A program made the position numbers and the translations under genes. 31,859 nucleotides of DNA from Emiliania huxleyi CCMP1516 (taxonomy: Eukaryota > Haptophyta > Isochrysidales > Noelaerhabdaceae). The notes under the pieces are model-generated. The model was not told where the DNA came from, searched no databases, and was given only the letters and a program-made list of their open reading frames with translations. Below, one piece after another: positions 1-9,652 of the stretch; position 1 is the first letter of the stretch; every line of letters starts with the position of its first letter. The DNA lies in NCBI RefSeq assembly GCF_000372725.1, contig NW_005200385.1:90007-121865 (forward strand), read 5' to 3'.

Positions 1-245
1 GAGGAGGAGGAGGGGGGGGTGGCGGAGGAGGAGGAGGAGGAGGCGGAGGAGGGGAGAGGCGCCTCCGCCGCCGCAGCGGAGGCCGCCTGCGCCGCCGCAG
101 TCGCCGCTTGCGCCTCCGCCTCCGCCTCTGCCTCCGCCGCCGCCGCGGCCTCCGCCGCCGCCGCCTCCGCCGCCGCCGCTGCCGCCGCCGCCGCCTCGGC
201 TGCCATCTCCGCCTCTGCCCCCTCCTCCGCCTCAGCCGCCTCCTC
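1..245. repeat. GC-rich trinucleotide tract (poly-Ala/Glu coding)
   Basis: A run of GCC/GAG-type triplets. On the minus strand, in frame with the beta-helix exon, it reads as a low-complexity Ala/Glu/Ser tail. Whether all of it is translated cannot be told from sequence alone. Confidence 0.7.
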
Positions 246-1908
246 TGCTGCCGGCAGGCCGACGTTGGAGTGGCGCCGGAAGCCAACCGGCCTCTGCCAG
301 CCGCCGAAGAGAGAGCACTTCACCCGGTTGGCCGTCGCGTGGCCGGTGGTCCTCGGGTTCAGCTTGAGAACCACGTCGCACGGCGCCTCCACGCGGCAGC
401 GCTCGAGCTCCAAGTGGCCGCCGCGGCTTATCACGCCGGTGCGCGTGTTGTCGAAGACGCACTCGACGGCGCGCAGCTCCGCGCCGTCGTGCAGCATCGC
501 GGCGGACAGGGCGTTTCGCACCGAGCACGACTCGAGCCGCAGCGCCGCGCCGGGGCGCACGGTGACCGCGGTCACGGCGCGGGACTTGCGCGAGGAGGCG
601 ATGCTGCAGCCTCGCAGCGTCCACGTGCCAGTGTGCACGACGACTGCCTCGTCACGGAAGTGCGAGATGGCCAGCCCCTCGACGAGCCCGCCCTCGCCTA
701 GGGGGAGATCTGGGGAGATACGGGGGAGATCGTGCGAGATGGCGAGCCCCTAGACGAGCCCGCCCTCGCCTAGGGGGAGATCTGGGGAGATACGGGGGAG
801 ATCGTGCGAGATGGCCAGCCCCTCGACGAGCCCGCCCTCGCCTAGGGGGAGATCTGGGGAGATACGGGGGAGATCGTGCGAGATGGCCAGCCCCTCGACG
901 AGCCCGCCCTCGCCTAGGGGGAGATCTGGGGAGATACGGGGGAGATCGTGCGAGATGGCCAGCCCCTCGACGAGCCCGCCCTCGCCTAGGGGGAGATCTG
1001 GGGAGATACGGGGGAGATCGTGCGAGATGGCCAGCCCCTCGACGAGCCCGCCCTCGCCTAGGGGGAGATCTGGGGAGATACGGGGGAGATCGTGCGAGAT
1101 GGCCAGCCCCTCGACGAGCCCGCCCTCGCCTAGGGGGAGATCTGGGGAGATACGGGGGAGATCGTGCGAGATGGCCAGCCCCTCGACGAGCCCGCCCTCG
1201 CCTAGGGGGAGATCTGGGGAGATACGGGGGAGATCGTGCGAGATGGCCAGCCCCTCGACGAGCCCGCCCTCGCCTAGGGGGAGATCTGGGGAGATACGGG
1301 GGAGATCGTGCGAGATGGCCAGCCCCTCGACGAGCCCGCCCTCGCCTAGGGGGAGATCTGGGGAGATACGGGGGAGATCGTGCGAGATGGCCAGCCCCTC
1401 GACGAGCCCGCCCTCGCCTAGGGGGAGATCTGGGGAGATACGGGGGAGATCGTGCGAGATGGCCAGCCCCTCGACGAGCCCGCCCTCGCCGCCGTGCAGG
1501 TGCAGGGTGCCGTCGCACAGAGCCGCGCCCGCGTCGGCGACGAGATGCACCGCCCTCGCGCATACGAGCTGAGAGTCGTGGGGACGCAGCTTGGTGCCTA
1601 CAGCGGCGCGACGTACGCGCGGGCGTGTCGCGGACATGTCCGCGACGCGTCGCGGCGCCCCGCAGCTCGGCGCCGGCGCTCAGCCGCAACCGCTCGCCGG
1701 CCGGAGCGCGGGAGAGGGCGGCCGCGACGCCGAGGCAGACGCGCCCGTCGAGCGGGTCGACGACGGGCAAGTTGAGCCACGCGCTCTCAAAGAGCCGGTC
1801 CGCGTCGCGCTGGCCGCGACGCAGCCTCGCGCGCCACGAGCGGCAGACGGCCGACGCGCGCCGCAGGGAGAGGCTGCAGGCCAGCTGCGAGAGGAGGAGG
1901 AGGAGCAC
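1..1908 (-). CDS. F-box-like / right-handed beta-helix protein, 3' part (partial)
   Basis: Read on the minus strand. Exon 1908-1674 begins after an acceptor (CCTCAG) and encodes an F-box-like stretch with LRRASAVCRSWRA, then a segment ending in RLRLSAG. Exon 1597-1490 encodes SQLVCARAVHLVADAGAAL and DGTLHL. Exon 697 to the window edge encodes GLVEGLAISHFRDEAVVV, TWTLRGCSI and LRLESCSV, the short hydrophobic rungs typical of parallel beta-helix repeats. It then runs into a long Ala/Glu-rich tail encoded by GCC-type repeats. F-box plus beta-helix proteins are usually substrate receptors of SCF ubiquitin ligases, but that role is inference. The introns 1673-1598 (76 bp) and 1489-698 (792 bp) both restore frame when removed. 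The true N-terminus lies in an unresolved upstream exon, and the C-terminus leaves the window. I am confident of the beta-helix and less sure of the F-box. Confidence 0.6.
667..1490. repeat. 72-bp minisatellite, 11 full copies plus a partial one
   Basis: Units start at 667, 739, 811 and so on to 1387, with a partial twelfth at 1459-1490. They are nearly identical. The unit at 739-810 carries changes, including one that puts a TAG into the minus-strand frame. On the minus strand each unit holds a copy of the exon start (GCGAGGGCGGG...) and a C/T-rich stretch ending CCCCCTAG. The array therefore behaves as an expanded intron rather than as a coding repeat. Confidence 0.9.
698..1489 (-). other. 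intron made of 11 tandem units, GC-AG, 792 bp
   Basis: Minus-strand donor GC at 1489 and acceptor CTAG ending at 698. The length is exactly 11 x 72. Removal joins HLHGG to EGGLVEGLAISHFRDEAV without changing frame. About 38 bases at the intron start equal the start of the next exon. Because 72 is a multiple of 3, unspliced arrays stay open in several frames and create false long ORFs. Confidence 0.65.
1598..1673 (-). other. intron, GC-AG, 76 bp
   Basis: Minus-strand donor GC at 1673 and acceptor CTGTAG ending at 1598. Removal joins RLRLSAG to TKLRPHDSQLVCARAV in frame. The intron begins GCGCCGAGCTGCG and the next exon begins GCACCAAGCTGCG, 11 of 13 bases alike, so the exon start is duplicated at the intron start. 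Confidence 0.6.
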
Positions 1909-1919
1909 CTGAGGTACAA

Positions 1920-1988
1920 CACTATCAAACTATTAGCCTAATATGTGTTGATAATTAGGTACGTTATTAGGCTAATAGTTTGATAGTG
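1920..1988. repeat. perfect 24-bp inverted repeat (AT-rich hairpin, MITE-like)
   Basis: The arms are 1920-1943 and 1965-1988, perfectly complementary, with a 21-bp spacer. The composition is strikingly AT-rich for this region. The block is bracketed by AGGTAC on both sides (1912-1917 and 1990-1995), which could be a target duplication. It lies just upstream, on the minus strand, of the acceptor of the F-box-like exon, so it probably sits in an intron. Confidence 0.75.
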
Positions 1989-2270
1989 AAGGTACGGCCA
2001 CAGGTGCACGTCTCCACACACACGAGGTGGTGGTCGGCTTTTTGGGCTCGGGCCGGTCCGAATACACCACTAGCAGGTGCTGGGTACCCTCACAGCCCCT
2101 CGCTACGCTCAGGGGGCGCCGCTAGGCGGCCGAGACGCAATTCGCAGCATACAGTCAGAAGGTGAGGTGGGGGGCGAGGGCCAGGGCGACCCAGCCTCGC
2201 GACACCACGTCTGGACAGACAGGAGCCCCACGGCATTCAAAGTGCAAGGCCCGGTGCGCGTGGGTGGAGC

Positions 2271-2276
<6 letters not shown>

Positions 2277-2349
<73 letters not shown>

Positions 2350-2374
2350 AGTGTGTGTGTGCGAGTGTGTGTGC

Positions 2375-2461
<87 letters not shown>

Positions 2462-2464
2462 CAC
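2277..2464. repeat. (GT)n microsatellite in an intron of the Tudor/chromo gene
   Basis: Long GT tract interrupted by GCGAG variants. On the minus strand it follows the donor GAG|GTGCAC at 2464, directly after the chromo-barrel exon. Repetitive Cys-Val or His-Thr ORFs here are artefacts of the tract. I could not place the acceptor of this intron, and 1989-2276 shows no exon I can support. Confidence 0.85.
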
Positions 2465-3963
<1,499 letters not shown>

Positions 3964-3964
3964 C

Positions 3965-4037
3965 TGCGAGTCCAGCGAGCCAGAGACCGGAGGGGTGTGT
4001 TCGCTCTCAGCACGGGGCGCCGTGCGAAAGAATTCTT
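3965..4037. repeat. 73-bp direct repeat, copy 1
   Basis: Starts TGCGAGTCCAGCGAG and ends GTGCGAAAGAATTCTT. Almost identical to 4511-4584. It lies directly upstream of the ATG of the minus-strand Tudor/chromo gene, so it may include its promoter or 5' UTR. Confidence 0.85.
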
Positions 4038-4088
4038 GGAGGGCCCTCTCTCACAGCGTGCGAAAGAATTTGCTGACCAGCGCAGGGC

Positions 4089-4466
4089 GTGACGGCGGGG
4101 GCGGCCGACGACGGCAAGGATCCACCTCCGCCACCGCCCCCCCTGACGGGCTGGAGATGGGCGATGCTGGCGATGCTGACGCTAGCTCTCCTAGCGACGC
4201 TGCGCAACCGGCTGGCCCGCACCGCTCAAACTCAGGCGGCGCGCACACGCTGGAGGAGACTGCCGCGCGCTGCCGTCGCCCCCGCCGTGGACCCTGCTCC
4301 ATCGGCCAGCCCGTACGACTCCGACACGGCTGACGCGACGGCGCCGAGCGACGCCCTGCGGGCGCTAGCCCGAAGGGAGCCCGTCTCACCACCGGGAAGC
4401 CCCCCAGGGCACGCGCCGTCGCGCCGGCCGCCTCGACCGGGCGCGTGCTCGACGTCCTCTACTTGA
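4089..4466 (+). CDS. hypothetical ORF with one predicted membrane segment
   Basis: Open frame of 125 codons from a GTG; no in-frame ATG is better placed. It has a poly-Pro stretch, then one hydrophobic segment (WRWAMLAMLTLALLATL) followed by Arg-rich and Pro/Ser-rich sequence. No family is recognised. It sits between the two copies of the 73-bp repeat and may be an exon fragment or a chance ORF in GC-rich DNA. Confidence 0.2.
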   Translation: MTAGAADDGKDPPPPPPPLTGWRWAMLAMLTLALLATLRNRLARTAQTQAARTRWRRLPRAAVAPAVDPAPSASPYDSDTADATAPSDALRALARREPVSPPGSPPGHAPSRRPPRPGACSTSST

Positions 4467-4510
4467 TGCGGCGGCTCGAGGACGTGTCGCCGCTGGTGTT
4501 AAGAATTCTT

Positions 4511-4584
4511 TGCGAGTCCAGCGAGTCCAGAGACCGGAGGGGTGTGTTCGCTCTCAGCACGGGGCGCCGTGCGAAAGTATTCTT
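4511..4584. repeat. 73-bp direct repeat, copy 2
   Basis: Second copy of 3965-4037, with a one-base insertion and a few substitutions. The start-to-start distance is 546 bp. The interval 4585-4780 shows no gene. Confidence 0.85.
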
Positions 4585-4779
4585 CAACGCCAAACTTCTG
4601 ATGCCATGCGTGACCTAGTAGTGTCCCCAGCTATGGGCGTGTCCACGTTGGAGCCAGGTGTGGTGTGGACGCGAGAATAGCTCCGCCGTTCATGGAGGCA
4701 ACCGATGCGAGTCGACTGGTGTGTGTCGTCGTGGTTTCGTACTCGAGTATCAAGAATACTCACTCACACTTCAAACACA

Positions 4780-5311
4780 AGCCTGTCTCACAGCACACTG
4801 GCACGACAAGGGCGCGGACTGGCGCGGACTGGCACACACACCGGCTCACCACCGGAGCCGCCTAAGCGACTCCGTTAAGAACGGCAATGCATTCCGCACC
4901 GTGCACAATGCCGCTCTCCCCGCACGCTAGCTCGTTCACCGTCTGCCACGCCACGGCGGTGTGGAGGACGACAGACAAGCGCTGCATCTGCAGCCCGTGC
5001 CAGTTCTTGGTGGTCCATGTGACCTCGTCCAGGTGCTGAGCGTGCGAAAGTTTGTTGCTCAGCTGGTTCGCCGCCTCCCTCAGGGTGCTGCGGACCTCCT
5101 TTCCAAAGCCTCCGAAAGCCTCAAAATCAAACAAACGTAGATCGCAATCCTGCTCCCGCGCAAAACGGTTATCGCCAGGCAGCTGGAGCGGCCTCGTGGG
5201 GGCATCCTCCTCCTCCCCCTCCTCCCCCTCCTCCTCGGCCTCCTCCTCCTCCCCCGCCACCGCCGCTGCCGTCGCTCCCGACGGAGACCACTTGCCGCGC
5301 CCTTTGACCAA
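4780..5311 (-). pseudogene. LINE-type reverse-transcriptase C-terminal relic, copy a
   Basis: The minus strand encodes FDFEAFGGFGKEV, NQLSNKLSHAQ and DEVTWTTKNWHGLQMQRLSV up to a stop at 4862. The same tail (FE-x-FGG, then N-K-L-S, then TW-T/S-T/A and QR-x-SV) recurs at 5550-5720 and 16274-16930. It resembles the region after the RT domain of non-LTR retrotransposons. The 5' side is truncated and joined to an acidic low-complexity stretch. The assignment rests on the shared pattern and on copy 16274-16930. Confidence 0.45.
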
Positions 5312-5379
5312 CTTGAGCAGCCCGGTCTCCGTGTTGCCGAAACGTACATATGCCCCCTTCCAGCCGTGCGAAAGAATTT

Positions 5380-5720
5380 CAAAAGAATTTTACAACAAAA
5401 CTACCTCGCACGACACCGGGTACGGGACTGGCACTGCAAAAGAAGCAACTACCTCGCACGACACTGGGCACGGGACTGGCGCGCACTGGCACTAACACAG
5501 GTACACCACGGGAGCCGCCTAAGCGACTCCCGCGAGGGCGGCGAGGCACTTAGCTCCGTGCACCCGCCCGCCCGCCCCCGCCACAGGCAAGCTCATTCAC
5601 AATCTGCTCTGCGATTGCCGTGTGAAGAACGACCGAGATACGCTGCTTCTGCAGCCCCAGCCAATTCTTAGTGGTCCAAGTCACCTCATCAAGGTATTGA
5701 AAATAATGCACAGCCGAGGA
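5380..5720 (-). pseudogene. LINE tail relic, copy b, with 3' terminal repeats
   Basis: The minus strand encodes DEVTWTTKNWLGLQKQRISV and VNELACGG to a stop, then a 3' flank in which a unit containing GTGTCGTGCGAGGTAGTT occurs twice. Truncated far downstream compared with copy a. It is probably an independent 5'-truncated insertion, since the breakpoints differ. Confidence 0.45.
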
Positions 5721-5941
5721 AGAGGCATCAGAAACGACTGCAGAGGCAGTCTGGTAACGCCCGGAAGGCGAGCAAGGGACCGGGACGAGCCGAGGGCTCG
5801 CCCCGACAGGCGAAGGAAGGGACTCTGGGACCGGAGTCGGGCGGGCGCACATGAGGCGTATCCGTGTACGTACGTGGAGTACAGTGTTGTGTGTCCGTTA
5901 GCTCCGAGTAGAGGGGGCGTTCTGCAGTTAAGGGGAGACTA

Positions 5942-6110
5942 ACCCTCGGAGACCCGTGTTTACTTTACGGCCCTTTCCCTGCGAACGCGCACCCCCGGGG
6001 CTAGGGCTCTCTAGCCCGTAACCCGATACCGATCATCCGGCCCGCTGGGTGCGCTCCTCAGCTCCCCGGCCCTGGATGTGAGGTTGATGACTGCACTCCA
6101 AGTGCTCCAA
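5942..6110. repeat. dispersed ~170-bp repeat, copy A
   Basis: Begins ACCCTCGGAGACCCGTG and ends CACTCCAAGTGCTCCAA. Contains a GGGCTA/TAGCCC hairpin near 6000-6020. Two more copies lie at 29961-30118 and 30127-30296 in the same orientation. No Pol III A/B boxes are obvious and the identity of the family is unknown. Confidence 0.9.
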
Positions 6111-6269
6111 GGGCCCGCAGCGGAGCTGGGAATAGGACCGCCGCGCAAGCGGCGTGGCGTGGAGCGGTTGAGCATCCCTCCGGAAATCAGCGAGAGGGCA
6201 AGAGGTAATCTCACGCGGCGAGAGCCGGCCGTCGAGCGTGAGGGGAGGCTAAAAAAAAGAATTCTTAAA

Positions 6270-6495
6270 ATACAAGCCTCTCTCAAAAAAGCACGATTCA
6301 CACTCCCTCGCACGACACTAGGCACAGGACTGGCGCGCACTGGCACTAACGCAGGTACACACCACGGGAGCCGCCTAAGCGACTCCCGCGAGGACGGCGA
6401 GGCACTTAGCTCCGTGCACTCGACCGCCCTCGCCGCAGGCAAGCTCACACAATCTGCTCTGCGATGGCCGTGTCAAGAACGACTGAAAAGTGGTG
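6270..6495 (-). pseudogene. LINE tail relic, copy c (very short)
   Basis: Only about 15 codons of the tail remain (FSVVLDTAIAEQIV at 6450-6490, minus strand). They are followed by the same 3' flank as copy b, including the GCGGCTCCCGTGGTG and TCGTGCGAGG segments. This supports repeated 5'-truncated insertion of one family. Confidence 0.4.
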
Positions 6496-7168
6496 CGGTG
6501 CGGAATACACAATCTCACCAAAGAGTGCACTGTGTGTATTTTGAAGCGGGGGGTTGCGGGGCAGTCGGCGAAGCCGGGTAATAGATATCAGGGCGTATGG
6601 GGTCAGTACGCCGACCCGCGCGGAGCCAACCTCCGCCGGGGGCTCGGCGCAACCACCGCACGAGCACGGCAGACAGGTGCGGCTGCGGAGCACGATAATG
6701 ACGTCAGCGTCCCCTCCTCTGGCTCAGCCGTCTGAGCCGGCCTCTTCCATCCTCGTCAACGAGGAGAAGGCGGCGGCGGCGAGTCGACTCGGCCGTCTTT
6801 GCCTCTGGGTCGTCGACTCGGCTGAGCGGCGGGGGGCCGTCTGAGGCCGCAACGCCGCGGGCAAGCGGTGTTCGTCGCACCCGACCGACTGAGTGACATG
6901 AGAGAGAGAGAGAGAGGGGAGGGTGAGCATGTCTCTCGGAGAGTCGGAGTACTGCCTACTGTACGTTATCGTTAAAATTGCTGATTATTCGTTTGTATGT
7001 TACGAGGTGAAGAACAGTCAGGCTTGGGGATTGGACACCGGCGCGCTTGATTGATTGATGGGAAGGCGAAACACAGTCCGACCAACGACTGGGACACCAA
7101 CGCGGTATGGGTGGACGCTAGACGGGCGATAATGCGTGCCCCTACCCTCAAAGAGCCAGAACCCAGCG
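6496..7168. other. intergenic, upstream of the ankyrin-RING gene
   Basis: No gene that I can support. It contains a palindromic TGACGTCA (6699-6706, CRE/ATF-like), a 48-codon open frame from 6698 to 6844, a short GA tract at 6901-6916, and then a more AT-rich stretch (6955-7020) that could be the promoter of the ankyrin gene. No TATA box is evident. Confidence 0.35.
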
Positions 7169-9589
7169 ATGGTGTTGAGGGGTGACGTGCCAGTCCCCAA
7201 AGCGGTCATGGCAGCGGCTAATCGAGGCGATGAGGAGGCAGTGCTGGAGTGGCTCGACGGCGGCGGGCGGGCCGACGCGACGGACAATAAAGGCAAGGCA
7301 ATTGGCGTCACGCTGCTGACGGGCGCCGCCGGCAACGGCCAGGAGCGGGTGGTCGAGCTGCTGCTTCAGCGCGGCGCGCGGGTCGACATGCCGAACAGCA
7401 AAGGCGTCACCGCGCTGATGAACGCCGCCCACTACGGCCGCGAGCGGGTGGTCGAGCTGCTGATGCAGCACGGCGCGGAGATCAACCTGCAGGACAGCGA
7501 CGGCAGCACCGCGCTGATGTTCGCCGCCACCCAAGGCCACGAGCAGGTGGCCGATTTGCTGTTGCAGCACGGCGCTGAGATCAACCTGCAGAGGAGTGAT
7601 GACGGCACCGCGCTGATGATCGCCGCCCAGGAAGGCCACGAGCGGGTGGTCGAGCTGCTGCTGCAGCGCGGCGCGGAGATCAACGCGCAGGACAACGACG
7701 GCGACACCGTGCTGATGCTCGCTGCCACCAACGGCCACGAGCGAGTGGTCGAGCTGCTGCTGCAGCACGGCGCAGAGCTTAAACTGCAGAACAGCACAGG
7801 CATCACCGCGCTGATGCACGCTGCCGGCAAAGGCCACGAGCGAGTGGTCGAATTGCTGATTCAGCACGGCGCAGAGGTCGACATGCAGAGCAGCGTCGGC
7901 GTCACGAGTAAGAAGGTTGTGCCATGCAGCTCCGCGCTGATGTGCGCCACCAACATCGGCCACGAGCGGGTGGTCGAGCTGCTGATTCGGCATGGAGCTG
8001 AGGTCGACCTGCAGGACAGCAATGGCGTCACCGCGCTGATGGTTGCCGCCATCAAAGGCCACGAGCGGGTGGTCGAGGTGCTGCTTTGGCGCGGCGCGCA
8101 GGTCGACATGCAGAACAGCGTCGGCGGCACCGCGCTGATGTTCGCCGCCACCCAAGGCCACGAGCGGGTGGTCGAGTTGCTGCTACAGCGCGGCGCGGAG
8201 ATCAACCTGCAGAACATCGGCGGCTGGACCGCGCTGATGTTCGCCGCCATATCCGGCCGTTTCCCCGTCGTGCGCTGTCTACTGCAGTTGGGCGCAGACA
8301 CGAAGACTCGCTCTGCAGACGGCAGGTGCGCGCTGCAGATGGCCAAGGAAGAGGCGGCCAAGGTGCTATCTACTGCCGACGCCTCCAGTGAAACGGACCA
8401 CGCCGGGTGCGTGCGCGCTCTCACAGAGCACGCAGCGGCGCTGAGGGAGGCCGAGGCGACAGAGAAGGCTGCAGAGAAGGCGCTCGAGGCCAAGGGGCGG
8501 CGCGAGCAGCGCGAGCGGGAGGAGGTGGCGGCGGCGCGAGAGCGCGAGCAGGCGGCAAGCAGGCGGGAGGCAGAGCGAGCGGCGGACGAGGCGCGCCGGG
8601 CAGCGGATGCGGCGGCGCTGGAGGAGCAGAGGCGAGCCATTGCGGCGGAGGCGACGGCGAAGCTGGCCGCTGAGCGCGCTGCAGCAGAGGAGACGCTGCG
8701 GGCGAGGGAGGCGGAGAGGCTTGCGGCGGAGGAGGCGCAGCGAGAGGAGCAGCGGGCGGCTGCGGCGGAGCGCAAGGCCGCTCAGGCAGAGGCGGCGCGG
8801 CGCGACAAGGAGGCTGCGGACAAGAGGGCGGAGGAGGAGAAGGCGAGGTGGCGCGCAAAGGCGGCGGAGGCAACGGCGGCAAGGAAGGAGGGCAAGGCGA
8901 AGAACAAGGAGGCCAAGAAAGCCAAGTCCGCCTTCAAGCTCGAGGAGGAGCGGAGGGCGCGGGCTGCGGCAGAGCTTCGCACACAGGAGGAGAGGGCGGC
9001 GCAGCTGGCTGCGGAGCAGGAGTCGGCGAGGCGGGCGGAGCGGGAGGCGGCAGAGCTAGCGGGTGCGGCAGAGCGGGCGGCGCTGCGCGAGGATGCGGAG
9101 CTAGCAGAGGCGCTGCGCCGGTCAGAGATAGATGCGGAGGAGGAGGCTCTGGCGCGTCGGGTGTCGCGGTGCGAGGAGGCGGTGAGCAGCGAGTCGACCG
9201 GCGGCGGCGGGGACTTGCCGCGGCGTGTCGAGCGGCTGGAGGCGAGCCTCGGCACGGCGACCGAGGGTAGCCTCGAGGAGCGGGTCGGCGCCATCGAGCG
9301 CTTGATCGAGCCAGAGGCGGGAGAGGCGGCGGAGCATCATCTGCCAGTCGCCGAGCCGTCTGCTGCCGTCTCACTAGCGGACGCCGGCCTCGACACGGGG
9401 CGGCCAGCTGCCCCCGAGTCCACGATGGGGGGCGAGACCACTTGTATCGTGTGTTTCGCGAGAGGCAAGTCGCATGCTGCGGTTCCGTGCGGGCACTTGT
9501 GTGCGTGCGGGCCATGCTCTGAGCTGATGCAAGAGTGTCCTTACTGCCGCGAGCTAGTGATGATGTGGATGGTTCCGCGTCCGGTCTAG
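7169..9589 (+). CDS. ankyrin-repeat / coiled-coil / RING-finger protein
   Basis: 806 codons from the first good ATG; a GTG at 7136 would add 11 residues. After VMAAANRGDEEAVLEWLDGG come about ten canonical 33-residue ankyrin repeats (TALM-AA-GHERVVELLLQ-GAE pattern) to about residue 390. A very long Ala/Glu/Arg coiled coil follows, then a C-terminal C3HC4 RING (CIVCF, then PCGHLCACGPC, then CPYC; last 50 residues). This architecture indicates an E3 ubiquitin ligase, with ankyrins binding substrate and the RING recruiting E2; the substrate is unknown. No introns. A 9-residue insertion (SKKVVPCSS) splits repeats six and seven. It is a paralogue of the ankyrin gene at 11191 and convergent with the membrane protein at 9653. 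Confidence 0.9.
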   Translation: MVLRGDVPVPKAVMAAANRGDEEAVLEWLDGGGRADATDNKGKAIGVTLLTGAAGNGQERVVELLLQRGARVDMPNSKGVTALMNAAHYGRERVVELLMQHGAEINLQDSDGSTALMFAATQGHEQVADLLLQHGAEINLQRSDDGTALMIAAQEGHERVVELLLQRGAEINAQDNDGDTVLMLAATNGHERVVELLLQHGAELKLQNSTGITALMHAAGKGHERVVELLIQHGAEVDMQSSVGVTSKKVVPCSSALMCATNIGHERVVELLIRHGAEVDLQDSNGVTALMVAAIKGHERVVEVLLWRGAQVDMQNSVGGTALMFAATQGHERVVELLLQRGAEINLQNIGGWTALMFAAISGRFPVVRCLLQLGADTKTRSADGRCALQMAKEEAAKVLSTADASSETDHAGCVRALTEHAAALREAEATEKAAEKALEAKGRREQREREEVAAAREREQAASRREAERAADEARRAADAAALEEQRRAIAAEATAKLAAERAAAEETLRAREAERLAAEEAQREEQRAAAAERKAAQAEAARRDKEAADKRAEEEKARWRAKAAEATAARKEGKAKNKEAKKAKSAFKLEEERRARAAAELRTQEERAAQLAAEQESARRAEREAAELAGAAERAALREDAELAEALRRSEIDAEEEALARRVSRCEEAVSSESTGGGGDLPRRVERLEASLGTATEGSLEERVGAIERLIEPEAGEAAEHHLPVAEPSAAVSLADAGLDTGRPAAPESTMGGETTCIVCFARGKSHAAVPCGHLCACGPCSELMQECPYCRELVMMWMVPRPV

Positions 9590-9652
9590 TATAGGGTGTA
9601 GCGATTTTTTCTTGTTTGCAGATATCGACGTATGAGGAATGAGATGTCTTTC

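Noticed and set aside
667..1490. CRISPR-like regular repeat
   Set aside because: Units are contiguous and identical, with no variable spacers, in a eukaryotic gene.
811..1572. Plus-strand ORF of 24-residue repeats (MASPSTSPPSPRG...)
   Set aside because: A by-product of a unit length divisible by 3; no unique flanking coding sequence.
652..1908. 418-codon minus-strand ORF rich in Arg-Ser-Pro repeats
   Set aside because: Most of it is the 72-bp array read in a frame that does not encode the beta-helix. Only its first part (1908-1674) is kept as an exon.
7148..8161. Antisense ORF of 337 codons under the ankyrin array
   Set aside because: A shadow of the repeat-biased codons of the plus-strand gene.
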